DNA of 64,000 bases from an uncultured Pigmentiphaga sp. (GTDB lineage Bacteria > Pseudomonadota > Gammaproteobacteria > Burkholderiales > Burkholderiaceae_B): assembly GCA_937891425.1 (NCBI GenBank), contig CALAGD010000024.1, positions 129,290 through 193,289 on the forward strand, given 5' to 3'. The notes under the pieces are model-generated. The model was given only the letters and a program-made list of their open reading frames with translations, had not been told where the DNA came from and searched no databases. Positions 8,202-16,670 of this stretch are shown in pieces. The position numbers and the translations under genes are program-made. Numbering within the stretch: the stretch's first letter is position 1; the number at the start of each line of letters is the position of its first letter.

Positions 8202-9920
8202 ATGCTTGTAGCATCCAGTCATTCCATGCAACCAGCGGCCGAAGAGGCCATGCCACCCCGCCACGCTTCCGTACTGATCGCTGGCGGCGGTCCGTGCGGC
8301 CTGATGCTGGCCATCGAGTTGGGCCAACGCGGCATTCCGGTGGTCCTCATCAACGACAAGCCGTCCACAGCGGTCAACCCGCAGGCAAATGCCACCCAGG
8401 CGCGCACCATGGAACATTTTCGCCGCCTGGGCTTTGCCGATGAAATCCGGCAGCTCGGGCTGCCGCCCGATTTCCCGACCGACATCGCCTATTTCACCCG
8501 CTACGCCGGCTACGAACTCGCCCGCTTCTCGTTGCCCTCCTCACGGGCTGCCCGCACCCTGATCCGCAATCTCAGCGGCTCCTGGAGCGCCGCTGAGCTG
8601 CCGCACCGCGTGTCTCAGAAGTTCGTCGAACAGGTGCTGTACCGACATGCACGCAAGTTCCGCAGCAACTCGCTGTATTTCGGCTGGCGTCTGGTAGGTT
8701 TCACGCAGGCGCCGGACGGCGTGACCGCGGAAGTGGAGCGCGTTCATGACGGCGCACGACACATCGTTCGTGCCGCGTATCTGGTGGGTGCCGATGGTGC
8801 ACGCAGTTTCGTGCGACAGCAACTCGGCTTCCGGTACGTTGGAGAAACCGGGGTGATGCGGGATTTCATGGGGGGGCGCATGTATGCCGTCTACCTGCGC
8901 TGTCCGGATTTCTACCGGGTCGTACCGCATGCACCCGCCTGGATGAACGTGACCTTCAACCCCCATCGGCGTGCGTTCATGGCGGCCGTCGATGGCCAGG
9001 GCGAGTTCGCGTTCCACACCCAGCTGCGCCACCACGAGAAAGAAGACGAGGTTACCGACGAACGAGCCCTCAAGATGTTTCAGGATGCAGTCGGCATCCC
9101 CGTACCTGCCGAAGTTCTTGCGCGCGGCCCGTGGACGGCCGGACACAGCCTGGTTGCCGAGCATTTCCAGCACGAACGGGTGTTCATCGGGGGCGATGCA
9201 GCACACCTGTTTACCCCGACCGGTGGCCTGGGCTACAACACTGCGGTGGAAGACGCCGTGAACCTGAGCTGGAAACTGGCCGCTGTCGTGCGCGGACAGG
9301 CGCCACCCAGCCTCCTCGGCACGTACGAACTCGAACGCCGTCCCCTGGCCGTACGCAACACGGCCTACGCAAAGGGGTTCGCGGACTCGCTGGGCAACTA
9401 CCGGCCTGTACCGGAAATCGAGGACGATACGCCCGCTGGTGCCACCGCCCGCGCTATCGCCGGCGAGCACCTCGCTCGACACGGGCGCATGGAGTTCAAC
9501 ATTCCCGGAGTGACCTTCGGCGGGCGTTACGACGACTCGCCCATCATCGTCAGGGACGGCACCATCCCGCCGCCCGATACGGCCAATGAGTACGTCCCTA
9601 CCGCCTGCCCCGGCGGCCGCCCTCCGCACGCGTGGCTTGAAGAAGGAGAATCGCTCTATGACGTTTTCGGGCCGGAATGGACGCTGCTGGTCATGGATGC
9701 CGACGCAGCTGACGTGCACGCATTCTCGGACGCCGCGCGAACGCTTGGCATCGGACTTACGGTGGTCCAGCCCCCCCAGGCGCGGCTGCTGGCGCAAATG
9801 TACGAGTCACGCCTGGCCGTGATCCGCCCGGACCACATCGTTGCCTGGCGTGGCAATCGCGCCGGCGATGCCATGGGAGTTCTGCGGACCGTGCTCGGCT
9901 ACCACCTCACTGCTCGATGA
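8202..9920 (+). CDS. FAD-dependent aromatic hydroxylase (MhpA/PheA/TfdB type)
   Basis: A protein of up to 572 residues in the class A flavin monooxygenase family, which hydroxylates phenolic rings using NAD(P)H and O2. Seen in order: the ADP-binding dinucleotide fold (LIAGGGPCGLMLAIELGQRG), the GADGARSFVR segment, and the second FAD-contact motif GGDAAHLFTPTGGLGYNTAVEDA. The C-terminus has the thioredoxin-like domain of the phenol-hydroxylase branch, ending LAVIRPDHIVAWRGN. Three in-frame ATGs (8202, 8226, 8250) precede the fold and none has a convincing ribosome site; the first is given. No ring-cleavage dioxygenase lies nearby, so the substrate is open. Confidence 0.9.
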   Translation: MLVASSHSMQPAAEEAMPPRHASVLIAGGGPCGLMLAIELGQRGIPVVLINDKPSTAVNPQANATQARTMEHFRRLGFADEIRQLGLPPDFPTDIAYFTRYAGYELARFSLPSSRAARTLIRNLSGSWSAAELPHRVSQKFVEQVLYRHARKFRSNSLYFGWRLVGFTQAPDGVTAEVERVHDGARHIVRAAYLVGADGARSFVRQQLGFRYVGETGVMRDFMGGRMYAVYLRCPDFYRVVPHAPAWMNVTFNPHRRAFMAAVDGQGEFAFHTQLRHHEKEDEVTDERALKMFQDAVGIPVPAEVLARGPWTAGHSLVAEHFQHERVFIGGDAAHLFTPTGGLGYNTAVEDAVNLSWKLAAVVRGQAPPSLLGTYELERRPLAVRNTAYAKGFADSLGNYRPVPEIEDDTPAGATARAIAGEHLARHGRMEFNIPGVTFGGRYDDSPIIVRDGTIPPPDTANEYVPTACPGGRPPHAWLEEGESLYDVFGPEWTLLVMDADAADVHAFSDAARTLGIGLTVVQPPQARLLAQMYESRLAVIRPDHIVAWRGNRAGDAMGVLRTVLGYHLTAR

Positions 9921-10060
9921 GACAGGCGCCGTCCTGAGCCTGGCACTTTGAGCGCAGCGGCCCGCCGCACACAGGCGAAGGCCCCGTGGCCACGAAGGTT
10001 TCTCCGCTGACCCCAATGCACTGCGATAAACTCGGACAGAAGTGTCAGGAGGTGATCAGC

Positions 10061-10333
10061 ATGCATTTCCCGAAGCATCGCGGTCGTCAGGTCCTCAAGT
10101 CGTTCACGGCAGAGTCAGGCGCGGTGGGGGCGCTGGCCGTTGGCGCATTTGCCCTCGGCGCACTGGCCATCGGGGCCGTCGCAATCGGCGCACTGGCCAT
10201 CAGGCGCCTGGCCATCCAGAACGCCCGGGTGAAGTCGCTCACCATCGACGAGCTGACCATCGGGCGAATCAACCGGCCCGCGCTCGAGCATTCGGCGCAC
10301 ACCGGAACACACCGTGAAGGCAACGGCGACTGA
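10061..10333 (+). CDS. Small pentapeptide-like repeat protein
   Basis: A 90-residue protein. After a basic N-terminus (about 1-15), residues 23-67 form nine uninterrupted five-residue units of pattern x-x-L/F/V/A-x-V/I/L: GALAV, GAFAL, GALAI, GAVAI, GALAI, RRLAI, QNARV, KSLTI, DELTI. The repeats change from Gly/Ala-rich (possibly membrane-embedded or packed) to charged. The periodicity suggests a small beta-helix-like stack, by analogy with pentapeptide-repeat proteins, but the family is not one I can name. ATG 10061 has a strong AGGAGGT site 7 nt upstream; earlier in-frame starts have none. It stands alone between the hydroxylase and a convergent oxidase. Function unknown. Confidence 0.75.
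   Translation: MHFPKHRGRQVLKSFTAESGAVGALAVGAFALGALAIGAVAIGALAIRRLAIQNARVKSLTIDELTIGRINRPALEHSAHTGTHREGNGD
10127..10261 (+). repeat. 15-bp tandem repeat coding for nine pentapeptide units
   Basis: The repeat is visible in DNA: variants of gcactggccatcggg recur every 15 bp in the first five units, then diverge while the hydrophobic codon pattern persists. This suggests growth by unit duplication followed by drift. Confidence 0.7.
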
Positions 10334-10347
10334 CTTGCGCGTGACGC

Positions 10348-10383
10348 GCCCGTGCGTGCGGAACCCCTGCACGCGAGACGGGC
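10348..10383. terminator. Imperfect hairpin between convergent genes
   Basis: GCCCGT-GCGTGC pairs with GCACGC-(GAG bulge)-ACGGGC across a 9-nt loop, 14 nt after the repeat-protein stop and before the convergent DadA-like gene. No T-tract follows. Confidence 0.4.
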
Positions 10384-10413
10384 ACCGCCCACGGAAGTTG
10401 CACTTCCCGGCCC

Positions 10414-11652
10414 TCAGCGCAGGAAGCGCTGTGGGCTGAGGGGCGCCGTGTCGAGCACCGGCGGTTCGCCTGACATCAATTGTGCCAGCAGCAGCCCGGT
10501 GGTGGGCCCTTGCGTGAACCCCTGGTGCCCGTGCCCGAAATGCGCCCACACGTTCGTCAGCCCCGGCACCTTTCCCACGACGGGCAGCATGTCGGGCATG
10601 CACGGCCGCAGACCTGACCAGGGGCGCGCTTCGCGCGGAGGTCCCAGATCGAGCAATTCGCGCGCATGCTGTTCGGCCCGAAACAGCTGCGCCGGCGACG
10701 GTCGCGCGCCCCAGGCGGCAATCTCCGCGCCTGTGGTGATGCGCAACCCGAGACGCATGGGGGCCATGACGTACCCGCCATCGACGTCCATCAGCGGCAG
10801 ATTCAGTTGTGGGCCCTGATAATGCCGGTGATAGCCCCGTTTGTAGAACATCGGGAAACGCAGGCCGAAACGCTGGAAGAATCGAGCTGACCACGGCCCC
10901 AAGGCTACCACCAGGTGCTCCGCGTCGAGCCGTCCGGCGTCGGTCTGGATGCACCAGCCGCCGTTGCGCCTGCCATTCAGGGAACGTGCATCGGCCTGCA
11001 CGAATGTGCCACCACGCTCAACGAACAGACGTGCATACGCCCCGACCAGCCCGCACGGGTCGCTGCATGTCCAGGAGTCGAGCCAGTGCACGCCTCCGGT
11101 GCCGCCATCGCGCAAGGAGGGCTCGGCCGCGCGCAGATCGGCGGCCGACAGAATGCGCACCGGTACGCCATACCGGGTGTGGAAGCGATGTGCCTGCTCC
11201 ACCAGCCGGTCGAAGCCTTTTTCAGTGCGGTGCATCATGCGGAAGCCTTCGCGGCGCACCAGCGGCTCGGCCTGGGCAGCGCGAATGAATTCCTCGTGAT
11301 CCTGAGATGCCCGGCGTGCAATCTGCGAGTACGCACGCGAAACCTGTTCGTGCCGTACCGGCACCGAATAGCGGACGTACTGTGCGAGCGCCAGGCCCTG
11401 TTGCCAGAGCCCGCGCCAGTGATAGTGGACATCATTGCTCAGACCCAGTGCCATCCTGAGCAACCTGCCCGCCTCCATCGGCAAGGCGTAGGGCTCTACG
11501 GCTTCAGTCTGGATAATGCCCGCGTTGCCGTAACTGGTTTCACGACCCGGTTGATGCTGATCGACCAGTAATACCGACCAACCACGCTTCTGGAGTTGCA
11601 GTGCGGTGGCCACTCCGACCATGCCCGCACCCAGTACCATGACTGTAGGCAT
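10414..11652 (-). CDS. FAD-dependent D-amino-acid dehydrogenase-like oxidoreductase (DadA family)
   Basis: A 412-residue DAO-superfamily flavoprotein. The N-terminus has the Rossmann motif VLGAGMVGVATALQLQKRG and the adjacent acidic VDQHQPG. The C-terminal FAD segment reads PWSGLRPCMPDMLPVVGKVPG, then HFGHGHQGFTQGPTTG, as in DadA, which oxidatively deaminates D-amino acids and feeds electrons to the respiratory chain at the inner membrane. ATG 11652 is preceded by GGGAGAACTT. It is monocistronic with a convergent neighbour downstream. An alternative is another glycine-oxidase-like amine substrate; the gene alone does not decide. Confidence 0.88.
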   Translation of the reverse strand: MPTVMVLGAGMVGVATALQLQKRGWSVLLVDQHQPGRETSYGNAGIIQTEAVEPYALPMEAGRLLRMALGLSNDVHYHWRGLWQQGLALAQYVRYSVPVRHEQVSRAYSQIARRASQDHEEFIRAAQAEPLVRREGFRMMHRTEKGFDRLVEQAHRFHTRYGVPVRILSAADLRAAEPSLRDGGTGGVHWLDSWTCSDPCGLVGAYARLFVERGGTFVQADARSLNGRRNGGWCIQTDAGRLDAEHLVVALGPWSARFFQRFGLRFPMFYKRGYHRHYQGPQLNLPLMDVDGGYVMAPMRLGLRITTGAEIAAWGARPSPAQLFRAEQHARELLDLGPPREARPWSGLRPCMPDMLPVVGKVPGLTNVWAHFGHGHQGFTQGPTTGLLLAQLMSGEPPVLDTAPLSPQRFLR

Positions 11653-11741
11653 AAGTTCTCCCGACATCCAGCTCATCCGCAAGCATACATGCGATCAGGC
11701 ATGTCGTCGCCATGGTCGGCGCGGTTGGACAGCGGGGCGGC

Positions 11742-12290
11742 CTACCAGGTCACGGTGACACCAACCTGGAAGATATCGAGCCCCGGATTGGGCCGCTTGA
11801 TACCGGCGTTGGAGAAATGCGAATAGCGTGCGTTGAGGCGCACGGAGTCGTTAAGCTTGAATCCCACGCCAATGTGGTCGCCAAACTGGAAGGCCGTGCT
11901 GATATTCTTCCCGGCGAACCGCGTGGTATTGAACACTGTGGCGCCAATCCCGCCCTCGATGTAAAACTGCCGGGTGAGCCACCACTGGAACATGGGGATG
12001 GCACTCAACTGCCAGGCTTCGCGATGCGAGTTTTCGGGATGGCCATCGTAACGCCAATACGAAACACCCAGCTCACCCACCAGACTGATTCGCGTACCGC
12101 CTGCAGGGTATGACCAGAGAGGAGCCGTCTCGTAATTGACGGTGAACCGATGCATGCTGGAACCGGCGCCATACTGCAGAGACCAGGCGCCCGAACGGGA
12201 GGAGTCTGCAGGTTCTGCTGCCACTGAAGTAGCCGACAGGCATCCCAGTACGCAGGCACCTGCCACTAGCGCACGTACAAGTTTCCGCAT
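11742..12290 (-). CDS. pagL: Lipid A 3-O-deacylase PagL
   Basis: A 182-residue outer-membrane beta-barrel enzyme that removes the 3-O-acyl chain of lipid A. A signal peptide (about 1-25) is cleaved at VAA/EP. Alternating amphipathic strands follow, and the protein ends in aromatic Trp, the usual barrel C-terminus. The family active-site block YSHFSNAGIKRPNPG gives His158 and Ser160; the position corresponding to the third triad residue (Glu140 in Pseudomonas aeruginosa PagL, 14 residues after the His) is Asp172 here. GGAG stands 9 nt before the ATG. It is divergent from the spermidine-synthase-like gene, with 63 nt between starts. Confidence 0.88.
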   Translation of the reverse strand: MRKLVRALVAGACVLGCLSATSVAAEPADSSRSGAWSLQYGAGSSMHRFTVNYETAPLWSYPAGGTRISLVGELGVSYWRYDGHPENSHREAWQLSAIPMFQWWLTRQFYIEGGIGATVFNTTRFAGKNISTAFQFGDHIGVGFKLNDSVRLNARYSHFSNAGIKRPNPGLDIFQVGVTVTW

Positions 12291-12353
12291 GAATCAGTTC
12301 TCCGTTGTTTGACGAGCAAGGCGTGACAGGCAGCAACCCACATACCACGCAAC

Positions 12354-13379
12354 ATGAGATCCAGCCACCTTCAAAAACTGTGCAGACATACCGGGAGCAT
12401 TGTGCTCGTTACCGGGATCGGCTGTAACGCGGCGGCCGAAGTCATTCATACGGAACCTTCGCAATTCTCGCCCATCGTGGTGTATGAGTCGGGACGGGAA
12501 CGGTGCATGAAGTTTGGCAGCATGCAGGCGCTTGGCAGGCAATCCTGCTTCGAGCCCGCCACACCGCAGAAAATGGTGTTCGATTATACCCGCACGATGA
12601 TGACGGCCATGTTCATCCGGCCGGAAATTCGTCGCGTCCTCATCATCGGCTTGGGCGGGGGCACCCTGCCCATGGCCATACAGAAGGTGGCCCCTGAAGC
12701 ACGCATCGACACGGTGGAGATCGACCCCGCCGTACTCGACGTCGCTCGCCGATTCTTCGGATTCGCCCCCGGCCCACGGCACGAGGTGCACATCGATGAT
12801 GGCCGTGCCTTCGTGCAGCGTGCGAAGGCAGACGGCAGGCAATACGATCTCGTCATGCTCGACGCGTTCGATACTACCTACATCCCCCCGCACCTGATGA
12901 CGCGCGAGTTCCTGGAAGAAGTGAAAAGCCTGCTCACCCCCGGGGGAATCCTCGCGGCGAATACGTTCTCGAGCAGCGAGCTTTACGAGCGCGAATCGGC
13001 CACCTATGCAACCGTGTTCGGAGACTATTTCAATTTGCGCGGAGGCAACCGGATCATATTCGCAGTGAACGGCGAGTTGCCGGATGAGGATACATTACGC
13101 CGCAATGCCGCAGCGCTGCAGAGTGTGCTCGAACCTTTTGGTATCGACGTCGACTATCAGCTCACGCGCTTCACGCGGCCGGGCAAGCATGAGCGTACCG
13201 GCAAGCCGCTGACGGATGCAGAGCTGGGATCGCCTCCGCACACCTCGCATACGAGCAAGGGTGTCGTGGAGTGGCCGACGATCCGGCTGGCCGTGCACGG
13301 CCTGCGGGCAGACTGCATGCCCACCCAGACACCGGCATTGTCTGCGACCGGGCCGGTCATCCGGCCACCCCTTTTGTGA
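12354..13379 (+). CDS. Spermidine synthase-like protein (polyamine aminopropyltransferase fold)
   Basis: A 341-residue protein with the SpeE Rossmann core: nucleotide-binding VLIIGLGGGTLPM, acidic VEIDPAVLDVARRFF, HIDDGRAFV and the DAFD segment. The N-terminus (about 12-28) is hydrophobic and signal-like, so the protein may be anchored or exported, unlike classical SpeE. This resembles the large group of spermidine-synthase-like proteins whose reaction is unsettled. The C-terminal ~60 residues (Thr/Pro/His-rich) match no part of SpeE that I recognise. No clear ribosome site precedes ATG 12354. It converges on pckG across a small hairpin. Confidence 0.78.
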   Translation: MRSSHLQKLCRHTGSIVLVTGIGCNAAAEVIHTEPSQFSPIVVYESGRERCMKFGSMQALGRQSCFEPATPQKMVFDYTRTMMTAMFIRPEIRRVLIIGLGGGTLPMAIQKVAPEARIDTVEIDPAVLDVARRFFGFAPGPRHEVHIDDGRAFVQRAKADGRQYDLVMLDAFDTTYIPPHLMTREFLEEVKSLLTPGGILAANTFSSSELYERESATYATVFGDYFNLRGGNRIIFAVNGELPDEDTLRRNAAALQSVLEPFGIDVDYQLTRFTRPGKHERTGKPLTDAELGSPPHTSHTSKGVVEWPTIRLAVHGLRADCMPTQTPALSATGPVIRPPLL

Positions 13380-13387
13380 GACGCCCT

Positions 13388-13404
13388 GGCGGGGAGGCCC
13401 CGCC
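13388..13404. terminator. Short GC hairpin between convergent genes
   Basis: A 7-bp perfect stem GGCGGGG/CCCCGCC with loop AGG, 8 nt past the spermidine-synthase-like stop and 18 nt before the pckG stop. No T-run. Confidence 0.4.
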
Positions 13405-13422
13405 TGGCAGCCTTGCCGCGCT

Positions 13423-15267
13423 TCAGGCGCCGACGCGCTGGTGCAGCACGTCGAGCGCGTTCTTCAGCTGCCCCGGCAGACGCGCAGCCAGCCGGTCGAA
13501 CAGCTCGCGATGCAGTTCAAGCTCCTTGCGCCACTTGTCGGATTCGAACCGCGTGATGCGGTCGAACTGTTCACGCGGGAAATCGAGCCCGTCCCAAGTC
13601 ATGTCATCGTAGCGCGGCGTGATGCCAAAGGGGGTGTCCTGGCCTTCTGCCTTACCCTCGATGCGTTCGAGCATCCACTTGAGAACGCGCATGTTCTCAC
13701 CGAAGCCGGGCCAGATGAACTTGCCGTTGTCGTCGGTCTGGAACCAGTTCACGCAGAAGAAGCGCGGAAGCCGTGCACCCGTTTGCGCGAGACGCTCACC
13801 CATTTCGAGCCAGTGCTGGAAGTAGTCGCCCATGTTGTATCCGCAGAACGGCAACATGGCGAACGGGTCGCGCCGGACCACGCCCTGTTGTCCGACCGCA
13901 GCTGCAGTGGTTTCGGAGCCCAGCGTAGCGGCCATGTACACGCCCTCGAGCCAGTTGCGCGCTTCGGTCACCAGCGGGATGGTGTCGGAACGACGGCCAC
14001 CGAAGATGAACGCATCGATGGGCACGCCAGCGGGGTTGTCCCACTCGGGGTCGATTGCAGGATTCTGCACTGCCGACACGGTGAAACGTGCATTGGGGTG
14101 CGCCGCCTTGCGGCCACAATCCGGCGTCCAGTCCTTGCCCTGCCAGTCGATGCAGTGTGCGGGCGCTGGCCCCATGCCTTCCCACCACACGTCGCCGTCG
14201 TCGGTGAGCGCCACGTTGGTGAAAATGACGTTCTCGCGCAGCGAGGCCATGCAGTTGTAGTTGGTCTTTTCGTTGGTGCCAGGCGCTACGCCAAAGTACC
14301 CTGCCTCCGGGTTGATGGCATAGAGACGGCCGTCGGGACCAGGCTTGATCCACGCGATGTCGTCGCCGATGGTGTTGATCTTCCAGCCCGACAGCGACGC
14401 CGGAGGAATCAGCATTGCGAAGTTGGTCTTGCCGCAGGCCGAGGGGAAGGCCGCAGCCACGTGGTACTTGCGGCCTTCGGGCGAGGTGACACCCAGGATG
14501 AGCATGTGCTCGGCCAGCCAGCCCTGCTCACGACCCATGGTGGAAGCAATGCGCAGCGCGAAGCACTTCTTGCCCAGCAGGGCGTTGCCCCCGTAGCCGG
14601 ACCCGAACGACCAGATCTCGCGGGTTTCCGGGTAGTGCACAATGTACTTGGTATCGTTGCAGGGCCAGGGCACGTCTGCCTGACCGGGCTGGAGCGGTGC
14701 ACCCACCGAGTGCACGCACGGAACGAACTCGCCGTCGGTACCAAGAACGTCGTACACTTGGCGCCCCATGCGGGTCATCATGCGCATGTTGGCAACAACG
14801 TAAGGCGAATCGGTCAGCTCGACACCGATATGCGCGATATGCGAGCCCAACGGACCCATCGAGAACGGGATGACATACATCGTGCGCCCGCGCATGCAAC
14901 CGTCAAACAGGCCGTTCAACGTGGCACGCATTTCGACGGGGTCAACCCAATTGTTGGTGGGACCCGCATCTTCCTGGTTCTTCGAGCAGATGAACGTGCG
15001 GTCTTCAACGCGGGCTACATCGCCCGGGTCCGACCAGGCCAGGTAGGAGTTCGGCCGTTTTTCGGGGTTCAGGCGCCGCAAGGTTCCTGATTCCACCATC
15101 TTGGCACAGAGTCGATCAAACTCTTCCTGAGAGCCGTCGCACCATTCGATCCGATCGGGTTTGGTCAGGGCCGCGATCTCAGCCACCCATGATTTCAGCC
15201 GTTCGTGCCGCACCCAGTCGGGTGCGTTGATCTCGATGGAGGGATCAGGATTGGTAACAGCGTTCAT
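13423..15267 (-). CDS. pckG: Phosphoenolpyruvate carboxykinase (GTP)
   Basis: A 614-residue cytosolic enzyme, normal for the GTP-dependent class, that interconverts oxaloacetate and PEP at the entry to gluconeogenesis. Seen: [14 protein letters not shown] near the N-terminus, the reactive-cysteine P-loop [32 protein letters not shown] and the metal/GTP segments [11 protein letters not shown] and [15 protein letters not shown] 15267 is chosen over longer starts because the family begins just before [18 protein letters not shown] lies 10 nt upstream. Monocistronic; it allows growth on acids such as those handled by the catabolic cassettes. Confidence 0.97.
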   Translation of the reverse strand: MNAVTNPDPSIEINAPDWVRHERLKSWVAEIAALTKPDRIEWCDGSQEEFDRLCAKMVESGTLRRLNPEKRPNSYLAWSDPGDVARVEDRTFICSKNQEDAGPTNNWVDPVEMRATLNGLFDGCMRGRTMYVIPFSMGPLGSHIAHIGVELTDSPYVVANMRMMTRMGRQVYDVLGTDGEFVPCVHSVGAPLQPGQADVPWPCNDTKYIVHYPETREIWSFGSGYGGNALLGKKCFALRIASTMGREQGWLAEHMLILGVTSPEGRKYHVAAAFPSACGKTNFAMLIPPASLSGWKINTIGDDIAWIKPGPDGRLYAINPEAGYFGVAPGTNEKTNYNCMASLRENVIFTNVALTDDGDVWWEGMGPAPAHCIDWQGKDWTPDCGRKAAHPNARFTVSAVQNPAIDPEWDNPAGVPIDAFIFGGRRSDTIPLVTEARNWLEGVYMAATLGSETTAAAVGQQGVVRRDPFAMLPFCGYNMGDYFQHWLEMGERLAQTGARLPRFFCVNWFQTDDNGKFIWPGFGENMRVLKWMLERIEGKAEGQDTPFGITPRYDDMTWDGLDFPREQFDRITRFESDKWRKELELHRELFDRLAARLPGQLKNALDVLHQRVGA

Positions 15268-15586
15268 AACGCAGGTTCTCCAATAGTTGGACGCTTGCTT
15301 GCGGCCCGGATACGCCGCAATCTCGACGCGTGGAAAGTCTTGGTGCCGTTTGCCACGCCACTGACGCACGGCAAGGTCATGAGATTCGTTATGATTTTTT
15401 GAGATCGGGGCATTTTAATGCCTATCGGCCCGCCCGTCTCTACATCGTTCGATCGGGCGAGGCAGGCCCCGGTCCGGCCCGGCGCCCAAGGCACGAGAAC
15501 AGTCCATCCATCGGGAACGACTGCGAACGCGCTGCGGCGATTTCCGTTACTCTAAAGGCAACGACACTTTTTCAGGTGTGTTGCCC
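15268..15586. other. Intergenic region between pckG and the luciferase-like gene
   Basis: 319 bp separating divergent starts. It contains an AT-rich stretch and a 14-bp dyad, GGCATT-TT-AATGCC, at 15409-15422, which may be an operator for either gene. No convincing -35/-10 pair or small gene was seen. Confidence 0.4.
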
Positions 15587-16606
15587 ATGTTCCCCATATC
15601 AATTCTGGATCTGGTGCGAGTGCGTGAGGGCGGCGGAATCCGCCAGTCGCTCGACAACGCCCGTGATCTGGCCGCGCACGCCGAAACCTGGGGATATCAG
15701 CGCTTCTGGGTCGCCGAACACCACAACATGCCGGGCATCGCCAGCGCGGCGACGGCCGTGGTCATCGCCCACATTGCCGCCGGCAGCAAGACGATACGTG
15801 TCGGCGCAGGCGGCGTGATGCTCCCCAACCACGCGCCGCTCATCATTGCCGAGCAGTTCGGCACTCTGGAGGCCCTGTTCCCCGGCCGCATCGACCTCGG
15901 CCTTGGACGCGCCCCCGGTACCGACCAGCTCACGCTCAGGGCGCTGCGGCGCAGCCCGTCCAGTGCCGACACCTTCCCGCAAGACGTTCTCGAGCTCCAG
16001 ACCTTCCTCGGACCCGTCATGGACGGACAGCGTGTGCGTGCGGTACCTGGTGCCAACAGCAATATCCCCTTGTGGATTCTTGGCTCGAGCACCTACGGCG
16101 CGCGCCTGGCTGCGGAACTGGGGCTGCCCTACGCGTTCGCGTCGCACTTTGCCCCCGCCATGCTGCACCAGGCCCTGCACGTGTACCGCAGCTTCTTCAA
16201 GCCGTCGTCCCAGCTGCAGAAACCCTATGCCATGGCCGGGGTGAACGTGATCGTGGCCGATACCGACGAAGAGGCGCAGTTCCTGTCGACCACCCAGAAG
16301 ATGTCGGTCACCGATCTCTTCCGAAACATGCGCGGACTGAGCAAGCCGCCAATCGCCAACATCGACGAATACTGGGCCCCGCACGAAAGAGCCCAGGCTG
16401 CGGAATTCCTGGCAGCATCCGTATACGGCTCACCCGCCACGGTACAGATGTGGCTGCAGCAATTCATCGATGACACGGGTGTCGATGAACTCATCATCGT
16501 GTCCGACGTTTTCGAGCACGAGAAACGCCTGAAGTCGTACCGCATGATCGCCGAGGTGGCGCAGGGTCTGCGGCCGGCGCAGGCGCAAGTGGGTTCGCTT
16601 GCGTGA
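15587..16606 (+). CDS. LLM-class flavin-dependent oxidoreductase (YhbW-like)
   Basis: A 339-residue bacterial-luciferase-like monooxygenase. The N-terminus PISILDLV, then [14 protein letters not shown] and the FMN/loop motif [14 protein letters not shown], are typical of the MsnO8/YhbW subgroup, which uses reduced FMN supplied by a partner. Substrate unknown. ATG 15587 matches the family N-terminus; a GTG three codons earlier shares the same CAGG ribosome site. It stands alone, convergent with the metallophosphatase gene. Confidence 0.88.
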   Translation: MFPISILDLVRVREGGGIRQSLDNARDLAAHAETWGYQRFWVAEHHNMPGIASAATAVVIAHIAAGSKTIRVGAGGVMLPNHAPLIIAEQFGTLEALFPGRIDLGLGRAPGTDQLTLRALRRSPSSADTFPQDVLELQTFLGPVMDGQRVRAVPGANSNIPLWILGSSTYGARLAAELGLPYAFASHFAPAMLHQALHVYRSFFKPSSQLQKPYAMAGVNVIVADTDEEAQFLSTTQKMSVTDLFRNMRGLSKPPIANIDEYWAPHERAQAAEFLAASVYGSPATVQMWLQQFIDDTGVDELIIVSDVFEHEKRLKSYRMIAEVAQGLRPAQAQVGSLA

Positions 16607-16618
16607 CTCCAAGCAGCG

Positions 16619-16650
16619 CCCGCCAGCACCGGCGCAACCGTGCTGACGGG
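16619..16650. terminator. Hairpin between convergent LLM and metallophosphatase genes
   Basis: CCCG-C-CAGCAC pairs with GTGCTG-A-CGGG (one C/A mismatch) around a 10-nt loop, 12 nt after the LLM stop. No T-tract. Confidence 0.45.
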
Positions 16651-16670
16651 CCGTCCAGCCGCCGCGAAGA

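Noticed and set aside
13150..13379. Frameshift in the 3' end of the spermidine-synthase-like gene
   Set aside because: The unusual C-terminus prompted a check of the other frames, but none restores SpeE-like sequence, so divergence or a genuine tail is more likely.
13216..15090. A 624-codon frame opposite pckG
   Set aside because: Entirely antisense to pckG with no recognisable motif; third-position GC bias explains its openness.
15409..15422. GGCATT-TT-AATGCC dyad as a terminator
   Set aside because: It lies between divergent starts, not after a gene, and the arms are short; kept only as a possible operator in the intergenic entry.
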